Below, piece after piece: positions 22,046 to 33,651 of a DNA stretch of 64,000 nucleotides. The position numbers were made by a program, and so were the translations under genes. Origin of the DNA: Deinandra increscens subsp. villosa (lineage: Eukaryota; Streptophyta; Magnoliopsida; Asterales; Asteraceae); assembly GCA_039602395.1 (NCBI GenBank), contig JBCNJP010000006.1, forward strand, positions 15,302,952-15,366,951. The letters are read 5' to 3'. Position 1 is the first letter of the stretch. Each line of letters begins with the position of its first letter. The notes beneath the pieces were generated by a model. The model was given only the letters and a program-made list of their open reading frames with translations, was not told where the DNA came from and did not search any database.

Positions 22046-22082
22046 GTACTATTAGCTAACTAATCTCTCACTCTGTGCAGGA
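22046..22082 (+). promoter_or_regulatory. 3' splice-site-like block after C gag
   Basis: AGCTAACTAAT (branch-point-like CTAAC), a pyrimidine-rich TCTCTCACTCTG, and an AG at 22079-22080. The same block follows gag in B (about 38550-38585, minus) and in A (about 25160-25192, minus). In C there is no pol downstream. Confidence 0.45.
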
Positions 22083-24362
22083 ACGATCAAGGAGGATTAT
22101 CACTAACGTTTTTATTACTAATTTGTTTGTTGATAAGTGATTGTTCCAGCCACAGTTTAGGAGACGTATCTTCATGTCATGTCAAGTAATCTATAAATGG
22201 AAGGTATGTCTCATTGAGAGGTAAAATGTCAAAATCAGCATGAAAGGTACTGTTCTTAACTTGGTTGTTTGAATGATGAGGCAGCAAAGGGTCTTTTAAG
22301 TCAAACCTATTTCATTAAAGTTTCAATTAAGCTGTTGATTGATTATGTGTTTAACTTCAAATGTAATGAAGTGTGCATGTCATGAAACCCAATTTTCTAA
22401 AAATTTCAAATCAATACTTTGAAAGTTAGCTTGGCCAGATATCTTCAAAATTTTGTGTTTTGTTCTTTTAAGTGTGTTTGTGTGTTTTATTTTTTATTTA
22501 AAAAAAAAAAAAAAACTGAAAAATGATGGTCACAAGATTGTGACATTAAAAATCAAAAAGCAAGGGGAAGAAATGTAAAGATGAAGAAAAAGTTGACCCC
22601 TCAAAAATAGTGTGCTTTTCAATTTTTTAATTGTTTGTGTCTTGTTTTTGAGAAGTTTAGGGGAAGTAAAATGAATATTCGGGTTGGAGATGGCTGACAC
22701 GCGTAAGGCAGAAGTGAAAGGCAAGCTCCACGGTGATATGCTCGGTAGTCTCGACCTAAACTTATGACCTCCAATGAAAGTGAAGTGAACTTAAAAGATA
22801 TATATGTTTAGTTTCTCATCTCAGGTTGCATGGTTTAAAAGACTGAGTCCCGGCAAAAATGGGTTGAGAGTGGTAATTACCTAGTATTCACTCTCTCACA
22901 CGCCATGTCTCTGCTGTCATGACTACACCACATAATAAAAAGAAAAGAAAAAGAAAAGAAAAAGAAATGAAAAAGAAATGAAAAAGAAAAGAGAATAAAT
23001 AATCACTCAGTTGGTCTTCTTTGCATGCTTAGCGGCCGACCTGATCACCAACTGATGGTTAAGGAAATACGTGGTAGTCATAACGGTGTTGCATGGTTCC
23101 TCAAGCTGGGGGTTTGTGAATCCTCAATAAACTCTGAGGTTGGGTAGGTTTTGCTGTGTACGCTTGGGTGTGGGGACAATTAAACATGATGGTAATATTG
23201 TACTATATTAAACATGACGCATTCGGTTGGGATTAAACGGGCTTGAGTTTAAAGCGGACAAACATACCGGCAATCACCTGGACTAGTCGAGTAACTGAAG
23301 CTGAAAAGGGTTCCTCAGTCAGATTCATACGGTTTGATCCCTTATAAACTTTCTCATGTTTGTTTTGGTAAGTATGTGTTTAATTTATATCTTTCGTGTG
23401 TGAGTCGTTAAGTTCTTTTTGGTGTGTTTTCGTCTTGGCCAGGTTGATTTGAGAAGTCAAAATGTGTTTTTCATGGGTTTTAATGCATGACAATATGCCC
23501 CCGACAGATCTTGACAAATTTTTAGGGGAAGGAGTATGGGATAATAAGTATTATCCGAAGGGAACTCGAGGATGATACTTATTATCTAATGGAAAAGACT
23601 TCCTCCGTCAGATCTTGACAAATTTTTAGGGGAAGGAGGGAGGATAATAAGTATTATCCGAAAAGACTTCCATAATACATAGTATCTGAAGGGAACTCGA
23701 AGATAATATGTATTATTTCAGGGGAAGTCCTTAGCTGAGGGGAAGTTATCAGCTAAGGGGAAGTCTTTAGAGGTCTTGGGTTCAGGGGAAGTTTTATAGA
23801 AAACCCGTAATCTATATTAGGGTTTTTGGTTAAAATTATATTAATTTGAATCAACTGAACAGATGACAATGACCTCCTAACCCAAAGATCGGTCATCAAA
23901 TGTCTGGTGGAGTATATTTTTTCAAATGTGTGTCAGACAGGTTGATGAGAGAAAGATGCTGCTGATGCTGCTACTGCTCAAAGTTAAAGAACCAGCCGGA
24001 TAAAACTTCCATCTGGAAAAGCAACTGTTCAGGGGAAGTTGTTGGTTTCTTTACAAGCTTCTAAAAGATTATCAAAGAAGATGTTCCCAAGCTCTAATTT
24101 ATGAAGATTCAAGACAGTTACCGAAGATTCAGCAAGAACCAATTCTTTCAAGAGAAGCAAGTCAATGAGAATCCTCCTCTCATTAACTTGTTCATTTCAA
24201 GAAGTTCGAGCTGATGCTGATTAAGAGGAAGTCCCAAGTGCCTTTTATGAAACCCAATGAAGATTTCTACGGAAATAATCTTCATCAACGTCTTTGCCAG
24301 CCAGTCAAGAAGAAGATTTTCAAAGATCGAAGACATTTAATATCACAAGCCTAGGGGAAGAT
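22083..24362 (+). other. C 3' non-coding region with iterated polypurine tracts
   Basis: There is no ORF of note. The region holds the block shared with A and B (about 22690-23340), an A/G-rich microsatellite (about 22935-22995), and at least ten copies of AGGGGAAG. The copies start at about 22563, 22659, 23524, 23628, 23720, 23738, 23756, 23784 and 24031, and the last (24353) abuts the 3' LTR and is the likely true PPT. Iterated upstream PPTs are, as I recall, a described Sirevirus trait. ATAATAAGTATTATCC-like short repeats sit between them (23540-23720). Confidence 0.75.
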
Positions 24363-24813
24363 TGTAGAGGCTAGATTATGAGGCTTGCAATATTAAATAT
24401 GTTGGGCTGGGCTTAGAGGGTTTCATTAGTTTAGTAGACTAGTTTCGTTATTGTATGTAGGCTAGTTTATGATTGAGCTTGAGTTTACTATTGGGTTTAT
24501 GACTCAAGAGGCCCAATAGTAAACCCATTGGGGTGCCTATATAAACCCCTCTAGACCTCCTTGTTTGGGGTTGGCTGTTTACGATTTCCAAGAGCTGCCA
24601 AGTGATTACGATCGTAATCTTGAGAGGAGCTAGTTTACGATTTACTGTTTTGTACCCGACAAGTTCATCTTGTGTGCAAGATCAGGTTTTTAACGTTTAA
24701 TCATCGTATTCTTCGTGTTTCTTCTCTTCTCTATCTTGAATCAATCATAAACGAGGATTCCGCACTCGTTTGTGATTAAAATATCGTGATTAGTTGTTGT
24801 TTCTGGACTTACA
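24363..24813 (+). repeat. C 3' LTR
   Basis: 451 bp, about 5 substitutions from the 5' LTR, followed by CCTCG at 24814-24818. Confidence 0.95.
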
Positions 24814-24818
24814 CCTCG

Positions 24819-25463
24819 CCTAGGTGTACGCATCAAGACACACTCCTCAGGAATCTTGACTCCAGGTTTGAGAATAATGCATTCCTTGCTATTGAACAAC
24901 ACAGAATATTCTCTGTCACAAATTTGCGAAACACTGAGCAGACTATGTGACAATTCTTCCACATAATGCACATCAGAGAACGTCAAGCTACCATTCTTCA
25001 CCACACCTTTCTTACTGATCTTGCCACCTACTCCACCAGCAAAAGAAACACCTCCTCCATTGAAATCTTGAACCTCTTCAAAAAGTGATAAATCTCCGGT
25101 CATATGTCGGGAGCAACCACTATCAACTTACCAGAGATTGTTGACAGTTCTTCTTGGTTGTCCCTACATGAATCAAAGATTAGTTAGAGTCGGGTACCCA
25201 AGCCATAACAGATCTGGGCACACCCTTGGAGTCAATGTAGTTGACTAATTTAAGGGATATTCCTGATTTTGATTCAGATACACTCAAACTTTGAGTGTTG
25301 ACTTTTGGTTTCCACAAAGTGTGTTTCTGAGGTTTTGACACATTGGTTGACTTCTTTACAGTTGCAGGTTTCGTTTGTGGAGATGTGACCCTTTTATCTG
25401 CACGTTCCTTGACAGATGTCCACTAAAGTTTCAATTTTGTTTGAACAAATTGTTTTGTTTGAG
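24819..25463 (-). pseudogene. pol: Element A end of gag and start of pol (protease)
   Basis: On the minus strand the gag tail ends at a TAA (25180-25182), and the pol frame follows in a different frame. The aspartic protease motif VDSGCSRHMTGD is at about 25127-25092, followed by an open frame toward C (LSHSLLSVSQICD, a typical copia stretch before the integrase zinc finger). A TAA (25128-25130) directly before VDSG replaces the usual aromatic residue and kills this copy. A splice-acceptor-like block lies between the gag stop and the pol frame. Confidence 0.8.
25160..25192 (-). promoter_or_regulatory. 3' splice-site-like block at the element A gag/pol junction
   Basis: On the minus strand: CTCTAACTAATC (branch-point-like CTAAC overlapping the gag stop), a T-rich stretch, then TGTAG with the AG at 25164-25165. 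The pol frame (GQPRRTVNNLW, then the protease) opens right after the AG. gag and pol are in different frames, so splicing or frameshifting would be needed to express pol. Confidence 0.45.
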
Positions 25464-25468
25464 AAACA
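25464..25468. repeat. Target-site duplication of D, left (AAACA)
   Basis: AAACA precedes the left LTR of D and recurs at 34540-34544 after the right LTR. Confidence 0.95.
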
Positions 25469-25816
25469 TGAAAATGCGTGAGCATCGGATCGTCTACTCG
25501 ATCTAGCTAATCGGACATCGAAACGTAATTAACCGATTGTTTTATTGATCAACGAAGAACAATTACAACCAGTAAACACTCAGAAATAGACTCAGAGAAT
25601 ACACACTCAGAAACACACACTTAACAGAACTCGCACGCTCAGCACACCCAATTACAAAGACCAAACATCTATATATACTAGCTGGTCCGAGCTTTGGCCG
25701 AACCTCAGGTTCGGCCAGTCCGAACTTCAGGTTCGGACCTAGTTCGGCCTGACCTAGATTGACATGATCTTGATCTTGTTTGATACTTCACACGACTCAC
25801 ATATCAGGTATCAACA
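25469..25816 (-). repeat. D 3' LTR
   Basis: On the plus strand TGAAAATGCG ... GGTATCAACA. It has a TATATATA box (about 25672) and two adjacent near-perfect palindromes built on GTTCGG: 25696-25716 (10-bp arms, 1-nt centre) and 25718-25738. CTCCCCCT next to the LTR end (25819) is the complement of the PPT. Confidence 0.92.
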
Positions 25817-26940
25817 AACTCCCCCTCGTCGTGTGCAGTATCTCTTCAATATCATCAACTTTGTATCTTCAATCAAGCTCCCCCTCAAGTGTAGAATCCG
25901 TTCGTTCAATGAAATGAATCTTCAAACAAACTCTTCCTCAACTCAATCGTAACTTGATCTTGAATACTTGATGACAATTTAGTGTATCTCTGGTCTTTTA
26001 TCAACAGCTTCAGAAGACTTGAAGTCGTGATATCTTGCACATAGTAACCTGCTCAAACATTTAAATAACCTTGGCGCAAAACGTCTCTTCGAGACTCCAA
26101 GATATGATTTTGAAAAAGATTTGTATCACGCGTTGATCAGATCGAAAATAAAGCAGAAACAAAATCTTTTTGATTTTTCAAAGTTTATGCTAAAACACAC
26201 CAAAAATCTTTTTGTTCTTTTCAGAAATGAAATGAAATCTCAATACAAAATCAAACACTATTTTTGGTATGAGAAAGATCACTATATGGGATCATATTGA
26301 ACATAACGCACTGAACTGCACTTCAATTTCAATTAATTGATGCACATAAGTCATGCTGATTGCTGGTATAATTTGTCCAACTTAAACTCAGGCAGAATCA
26401 TACTCATAACATTTGGATATGTTAAGATATTGATTAGATTTGCTTTGACCAGTGTATCCCACACTATCAGACATAATCAGACATTTTTCAGTTTTTCTTT
26501 TTTTTCTTTTGTGTGATAGCATATGTGATATTTCACATTGCATAATATTTTTCATGATACAGTCAACTGTGTTCCATGCAAAAAGAAATAAGAACGTTAA
26601 ATCGTCTACCTTAAGGTCAATCTTTCGATACGCAGATAAGGCCTCGGATTTAACAAAATAAGAAAATAAGACAAGTTGAAATTGTATAACCCAACAAAAA
26701 TCAGGTCAGTACTTCCGTACACGCAGAGAAAGTCTGATGAGTTATACGAAACACCAAAGAAAATAAAGCAGAATGTCAAACGAACAACGATCAGGTCGAT
26801 CTTTCGATACGCAGAGAAAGTTCGATCGTTTGACAAATTAAAGAAAATCAAACAAGTTTAAATCTTTGCAAAATGAACACATGTATACACAGTGACTTCT
26901 CATTTTGAATTTCACACTTATTTTTCTTTTTGTGTCATGA
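25817..26940 (-). other. D 3' non-coding region, part 1
   Basis: There is no coding signal. Complementary PPT-like CTCCCCCT occurs at about 25819 and 25881. Short repeated segments with AATCTTTCGATACGCAGA-like wording occur at about 26620-26640 and 26800-26815. Confidence 0.5.
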
Positions 26941-28375
26941 AATATTGTCACACCCCTAAAAATCCCACGCGCGACAGCGCGCCGCAGGGAGCGTGACAAA
27001 CCAGGATCGAACACATTAGCCATACGAACAGTCTATATGCAATGTAAAAGTAAAACCAGAGTAAATGCGTTTTTAAATACGGAAGCGTAATCGACAAAGT
27101 TGTAATAATTGTTCAAGCGCCAAAACATGCGCAAACCAAAAGTTAATAAGTTTGATAAATAAATAAGTCTATGATGCATGCATGGTAATAGTAATCCTTA
27201 TGTGGTGCATCCTAGCTCGTGGCAGACAATCCAGTTTAGCGACCTGAGATATAACATGCTAAAGTGTCAACACAAAGGTTGGTGAGTTCACAGGTTTAAT
27301 CAGTTCAACAGTTTAACAGTTCAGTAAAATCCAGATAATATATCAATAGTTAGCTAGACTATTTTCAAGAAATCGGTGCACGTTTGACTAGATCAACTAG
27401 CTATCCAGTTACTGAAGCTCGACAAGTTCAATTGTGCCTCGTTAAGACTAAGAAGTTTATAACACCCATTCGATATCCAATCGTGTCAGCGCGACTGACC
27501 CGGGTGGGGTTGTCAAACCCAGTAGATCTACTAAATAAGTTCTCGCTGATGTCACATTGACAGTAACTATAAAGTGAGGGCTTTATCATAAGTGTGCCAC
27601 TATCATTCAGGTGATATAATTATCTAACAGTTCAAGTGTTTGCATGTTAATCTCCCCCAACAGGATTAAAATAGGTAAAAGGGGCCGTGAAACTCACCTT
27701 AGGTTGCACAGCAAAGTTTCCAGACAAACAGTTAAGTCAAGTAGCAAATACGAGTCTTGTGCAAGCAATCAATCACCTAACGAGCATACGGGTATAAGTG
27801 TGTGTTCTATAAACTATAAGTCTAACGTAGTCGACAAAAACGAAAGATCGTGAAGTCCGAAATAAGTCAAGGATGGGCACGTGTGCCAAATCCCAGCGAT
27901 TATCGTAATGCGTGAGAAAATAAAATATATACCAATATTATATATTATATGGTTCAAGGGTTTCGAAAATAAATAAATATTTATTTAACCAAATGTTCAA
28001 GTGACATTAATAACGAATTTTGCGAGGACAAATTATGTTTATATATATGAAAGGATATTATAAAAATATTCGATTATTTCAATAAAAATCCAACGGCATA
28101 AGTTTATATATTAATCTATTCAAGATTTATATATTTTTACCTTTTTGTAATACTAGAATTTTTATATCAATATATATATATAGGTATTAGAAATCTCTCT
28201 TTTTTTTAACTAAAGATAACAAGTTAAACATATTTTATAACTCAAAATATGATCTACGATGTTTAAATGTCTCAATTATAATTTTTACGGGTTTAAGATA
28301 TGACAAGGAGAAGTTTTGGTACAAAATATAGTGATCATATGCTCAAAATACAAAATAATAAAAAAAAACAGAAAC

Positions 28376-28447
28376 ATGGAGGTCACCGGGTTCGAACCCG
28401 TGACCTCTATGTTATGAGACAGCGCACTAGCCACCCGGCCAAAGGCT
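28376..28447 (-). repeat. tRNA-like segment 1 in solo LTR S1
   Basis: On the minus strand there is a D-arm-like GGGTGGCTAGTGCG, an anticodon-loop-like CTCATAA (CAT, methionine-like), and a perfect B-box GGTTCGAACCC, in tRNA order. It looks derived from an elongator tRNA-Met, but the acceptor stem is not convincing. I treat it as a tRNA-derived repeat. Confidence 0.5.
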
Positions 28448-28534
28448 TGATTGTGTTAGGAGTTGGGCCGGAATTGTTTTATGTATAGATAGCGACCAGG
28501 AACCAAGTCCAAAAAAATAGAGTATTAAAAATAT

Positions 28535-28608
28535 GGTGAGGCCAAGACTCGAACCCGCGCCTCCAGCGAACGAACACAACAAACTTACCACTTGTGCCAG
28601 TTTGGCGT
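28535..28608 (-). repeat. tRNA-like segment 2 in solo LTR S1
   Basis: On the minus strand an A-box-like TGGCACAAGTGG and a B-box GGTTCGAGTC are about 32 bp apart, which is normal for a tRNA promoter. The stems do not pair well. Same orientation as segment 1, roughly 90 bp away. Confidence 0.45.
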
Positions 28609-29841
28609 CTGTTTTATATCCGGAAAGGAAAATATATAACCCGACCCAGCCTGAAGTCATCTTCTTCATACAAGAATTCCGGTGATCGGAACCCTAGTTC
28701 CGGTCGCCGAAAATCTCGAAACTCAAATAAAACACATAAAAAGGTGCGACTAACATTAAGGAATCGTTACCTTGGATCGAAGATGAGATACGAGATGATT
28801 TGGAAGCCGAAATTAAACCCGAAACGTAAACGCGAACACCAAGTGTGGTCGCGGTTTGAACTTCTGATTACACCCGGTTGTTCGTGGGAGATTCGCGATC
28901 ACAGAAATGTGTAGAACGGTGATTAACAGCGACCAAATGTGGTGGTTCGGTGGTGTTTTGCGGTGGGTTTTTCTTCGCCGGTAAAACAGAGAACGAGAGA
29001 GAGCGAGAGAGAAACAAGAAGAGGTTGTGAGAGTACTGATGATTGCTATGTATTCTCTTATCATTGAATCCCAATTGATTGCCAAGAAAAGAAACCGACG
29101 ATTGAATTGAATCGGTCGAAACCGATGTACGGTCGTGAATTCGGTTTCAATTTTGTGTTAATGATAATTAAAATCAAGTTTCATCAATTAACACTTTTAG
29201 TCCCTCCAGAAGTTACAAGGATGATCTTGAGTTTTGGAAATGACAGGACCAGTCCTTACAGTTTTTGCTAGACATAAAAAGGTCTAAGAAATGACAATAT
29301 AACCCCTCGAAATTTTATAACAGCCTAACGGCTCTAACGAAGTTAACATAAAATATTTTTAACAATAAATATATGAAGGACGTCAAAATATATAGATCGT
29401 ATCACGTTTATAAGAATATATAAATCTCGTTTATATCCAGATAAAATCATAGATTTTAGATCTATAACTTATATATTTAGAGTGCATAAATTTGTGAGTT
29501 GTAATCAAATCCTTTAAAATCATAACATAGAGATTTAAAACTCATAACTTATATATTTAAGTCACATATAACTATATAAATAGTTTGTAATTAAAACCCT
29601 TTAATTACATAAAATCATAAATCTCATAAAATCATATTATATACATAAGTATTTAATCCACATAAAATCATAGAATTTCAATCGTTTAAACTTTCCGTGC
29701 ATGCTCGTAGTGATTGATCACACAAAACCCTAGTTTGCTAAAGTCAACAAGTCAATACATAAATGTTCACGCAACATTTAATACGATTTACGTTCAGTTA
29801 ATGTCAGAAAATGACCTGAAAAGTCAGATTGTCACAAATAT

Positions 29842-30512
29842 GCATCAAGATGTTATCCATATGGTCAAGCATTAGTATTTAGTGTATATCACATTTGAAT
29901 ACTTTCTGATTTGCCGAGCCTACCAAGCATACCAAACAATGATCTTATGGCCCTTTCATCTACTCTATCCATGAGTCAGATACGTAAGCCAATGTACCAT
30001 CATTTCCCAATGATCAATTTCTCACAATTTTATATATTTGGCATGTATTCACCTTCCTTCATTATATATTTGGCATGTATTCACTTTCTCCCATGACATG
30101 CATTTTTTCAATTACTCCCCTTACTTACAATTCTCCCCCTTAAAATGAAAACTCTATTTTTGGATTTTCATTTTACACAAAAAACGAGACTCTATTTTTG
30201 GGTTTTTGAGAAAAACTTGTAAGCAAAGAAAATTGATCAATCAACATGAATACGATGCAATTTTAGAATTCAGAAAATTTGCAGATTAGAAAGATTTATC
30301 ATGAAAATTTAAATTAAGCAGAATACTCCTCCATCAACAACATTGCAATCGTCGATAGGTCTTCTAGAAGTACCTGCACACTGGTCAAACTAATTAGTCC
30401 AAAAATGACCCGAAGCGAATCGCGTCTGGTCGACCAGTGTCCTTGTTTTGTTTAGAAACCACCTTAGGTTTCCATTGCCGTTGTTTTGGTAAGTCAGTTC
30501 TTGATGAAGCAA
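29842..30512 (-). other. D 3' non-coding region, part 2
   Basis: This is AT-rich sequence between the solo LTR and the gag end. It includes a near-duplicate TATATTTGGCATGTATTCAC (about 30032 and 30065) and CTCCCC(C)TTA at about 30115-30145, which is complementary to PPT-like purine runs. No gene seen. Confidence 0.5.
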
Positions 30513-33500
30513 TCAAGGTGACTGTGATGGAGAACCTACATTTTGAGCTTTTGAAAACATTGGAACAAAACGGTTTTGTTTATGATAAAATGTATGCTCA
30601 ACTTCATCAAAAACTCTGCCTTGTTCATCAAAGAACTTTGTTGTGGCAGGTTTACCAAAAATTGATTTCGTTTGAAATCTTTGTGGTGAATCAGCAGGTG
30701 AGGGGACAATCTTTTGCCATATGCCCTGAGCGACGGCAAATATAACAAATTCTTGTCTTTTTATCCCATCTTTGATGTACCTGCGAAGAACACACATGAA
30801 TATCTCTAACATGATCAGAATGAGAATAATATACCTGATGCCTGTGATCATGTACCCATTTAGATGTAGGGCTTAGATATTGAGAACTTTCAGAAGAAAT
30901 GGTTGCTTTCACAAAGACCTCAGCAATCTTCCGAGCATGAACACAATGAAGTGGAAATTCTTTGTCAGAAAATAATTGATCCGAACCCTTGAGTTTGTAA
31001 AACCGCTCGGGTTGAATTTTATCAGCTTGAAAAACTTCCTTCTTCACTTGTTTCATCTTTAATTTCTTCAAATCTGGAGATGATGATGCTGGAACCTTTT
31101 CAGCTTTGTTTTTCATCCTGTGAAAACCTAATCCTTCATGCTTTCCAGAAATTTTCTCCTCAGGTGAACCATGACCATGCTTCGCTAATAGTGAAAATTC
31201 AGCTTTTACTTCAGTGACATTCTTTTGATCATAAAAAATCTTTTCATCAAACTCAGGTTGAGACAGAAGTTTGTCACTAGAAGCAGCCGACTTCTCATTA
31301 TCAGCAGACGATGATCCAGATACAAACTTTGGTGCAGGAGAAACCTCAGATTTCTTTTCCTTCTTTTTCTTATTCTTCCTGTTCTTCTTCTTCGGCACAA
31401 CTTTCTCATCCTCAGCAGTAGATGATGAAACCTTTGAATAATCAAATTCATCAGCTTGTTCCTTCACTTCTTTGACAGCTTCTTTGATATAAGCAGGGGG
31501 TGAAGCAGTCTTATCAAACATTTTCTCAAAATTTTCATCATTAGCTAAGAAACTTGTGAAAACTTGAGAATTTGAAACATTGTTGAGTAATCGGTTAGCA
31601 TCAAGAACTTGAATTTTCAGATCAGAAATTTTCTGGTGAGCCTCAGCAAATTCCTTCTCTTTAGCAATCAAACGCTTCGCAACCTTGTGAGTTTCAAACT
31701 TTTGCAAGTGAAGATTATCAAGTCCTACATGTAACTCCTTTTTCAATTTATCCTCGTTTGTCTTTTGAATTTCCAAATTTGCAGTTTGAACTTTATTTAT
31801 ACGGACTAACTCCCGTTTCTCATCCAACAACCTTCCCTTATCAACTTGATATACTTCAATTGTAGCAGTTAATTCTTCAACATTCTTTGTAAGTAAATCA
31901 AGCTTGACTTTGAATTTATCAAACAAATTCTGAAAATCATTAGCCGTATCTTCTGCTTCATCCTTCCATTTCTTCACATCTTTCACCAACTCATCCCGTT
32001 CTTCACAAATCTTGACTTTTGCAGCTTCAACATCCCTTTTATCATGCTTAGAAATTTCTAAAACTTCATTCAGCAAATTTATCTCTTTAAGCAAACATTC
32101 ATTCTTCAACACCAATTCTTTCTCCATTTCCTTAGAAATACCCAACGCCGAATTAATCATTTTGAAATCAGCAGTAACTTTCTTGACTTCTTCAACCAAA
32201 AATTCTTTTTCTTTCATCAAAGCTTCAATCTTAGATTCAAACTTTTCAGTCTCAGCAGCATCATATGAACTTGAATCAGAATAATAATCATCTTGGTCAT
32301 GTGTGACAATTAATGCTGAGGTATCATATCCAAAATGTTGACCCCAATCATAAACACCATCATGTTGAGCCGTCAAAGCTGTTGTCTTGCTTGTGTTACT
32401 CGTAGATGGTTGAGTAAAACCTGGCTTGGGTGAGTGAGGAAAACTAGGCTTGCTTGCATGTGCTTGTTGACAATCTTTGGCAAAATGTCCTAGCTGTGAG
32501 CATTTAAAACATTTTAGCTTAGACTTGTCAAAACCCAATTTATCACCAGAAAGATTTCTTCCATGTTTCTTGAAGAATCTCTTCGATCTTTGGCATAACA
32601 TAGCATATTGCCAAGATATATCCAATTCAGTGAGCTGATCATCATCAAGTGCATCAAGATCATCGCTGGTTAACTTTGCATCAGCAACATTCTTAATAAT
32701 CGAACCAAAAGATGATGAGATCAAAGCAGAAATCATTTTAGCACAATCTTCCGTTGATTCGGCAAAAAAAGTATTCTGATTTGAAAGATTTGGAATTGTA
32801 AAGCTACAACCCCGTGACGACTTGTTATCAGAATTATCAGACATTCCAGTCAAGAAAGCTGTACTAGGTGCAGAACTCAGACTTGGTTTAGCTTTAGCAT
32901 TCATGCTTGCTGTATTCTCACCATGATACAATTCTGGATTTTGTATAGTAGCAGTTGATTTCTTGGAATTCAACATTTCCATTTCTCGAGCATGAAGTTT
33001 TCCAGTAAGCTCGTGAAATGTCATGATAGAATAATCCTTGTCATGAGTGAGTAGCAAAACATAATTTTCCCACTTTTCAGGTAACGCTTCCATGATCTTT
33101 TCCTTTAAATCCGCATCAGATTTTTCAATTCCTACAACCTTCAATTCACTAATCAAATGTGAAAATCTTGAAACTAGAGCAGTAATGTTTTCATTGTCAT
33201 AATTCTGAAAATTATCAAATTCTTTGTTCAATACTTTCTTTCGACTCTTCTTATAATCAGCATTTCCTTCACATCTTGCGGATAAAGCATCCCACAATTG
33301 CTTAGATTTCTTGCAAGTGCTAAATTGATGAAGCAATTCAGTAGGTAAAGCCATAGTAAGATAACCATAAACTTTCTTTTCAAGCTCATAACTTTTTCTT
33401 TCAGCACCATCGAAATCTTGAATTTCTTTAAGATCTCCATCTTCCATTGGTCGTTCATACAACGTTCGAATTGGAATCCATAATTCAATGTCATTTGTGC

Positions 33501-33651
33501 TAATATAAGCAGAAAATCGTTTCTTCCAATTTTGATAATCTTCCCGCTTCAATAATTTGGGAACTTTCTGGCTTGTTCCAATTTCATTATTAAAATTCAG
33601 CATGGTTTGCATGGCACTTTGCATTGCAGCAAACGCGTGAAATTCCGACAT
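30513..33651 (-). CDS. gag: D gag: copia-type gag with long coiled coil and two zinc knuckles
   Basis: The open frame runs from the window's minus-strand 33768 to 30691; I place the start at the internal ATG at 33651 (MSEFHAFAAM), because upstream codons translate the GTTCGG word array of the leader. This gives about 986 aa. In order: the copia gag (UBN2-like) domain with KQLWDALSARCEGN and LPEKWENYVLLLTHD, a CCHC knuckle at 32470-32511 (CFKCSQLGHFAKDC), a coiled coil of over 200 residues (about 32260-31560), a lysine-rich linker, and a second CCHC at 30706-30747 (CYICRRSGHMAKDC) at the very end. A further C-terminal stretch appears in another frame down to 30513, so a frameshift near 30700 may have cut about 60 residues. 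Pol is absent. Confidence 0.8.

Larger units (their letters stand above)
18938..24813 (+). mobile_element. Element C: gag-only, non-autonomous Sirevirus-like element
   Basis: It has two 451-bp LTRs, a PBS, one gag-like ORF and a long 3' non-coding region, with no protease, integrase or RT. About 5 substitutions separate the LTRs (about 1.1%). Its LTR and ORF match B. The ORF matches the middle and C-terminal part of element A gag, so the family probably derives from an A-like autonomous element by loss of pol and of the N-terminal gag domain, and would move only with proteins supplied in trans. Confidence 0.9.
26946..29836 (-). repeat. Solo LTR of a Ty3-type element (S1) inside D
   Basis: The 2891-bp sequence starts TGTCACACCCC and ends TTGTCACA on the plus strand, with AATAT at 26941-26945 and 29837-29841. 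In inverted orientation these are the ends seen in G (TGTGACA ... GGTGTGACA), so it is a solo LTR of a related Ty3 element in minus orientation, left by recombination between two LTRs. No internal element sequence is present. It contains two tRNA-like segments (28376-28447 and 28535-28608). Confidence 0.85.

Noticed and set aside
28376..28447. Functional tRNA-Met gene
   Set aside because: The B-box and anticodon-like loop are there, but the acceptor stem does not pair; I list it as a tRNA-like repeat only.
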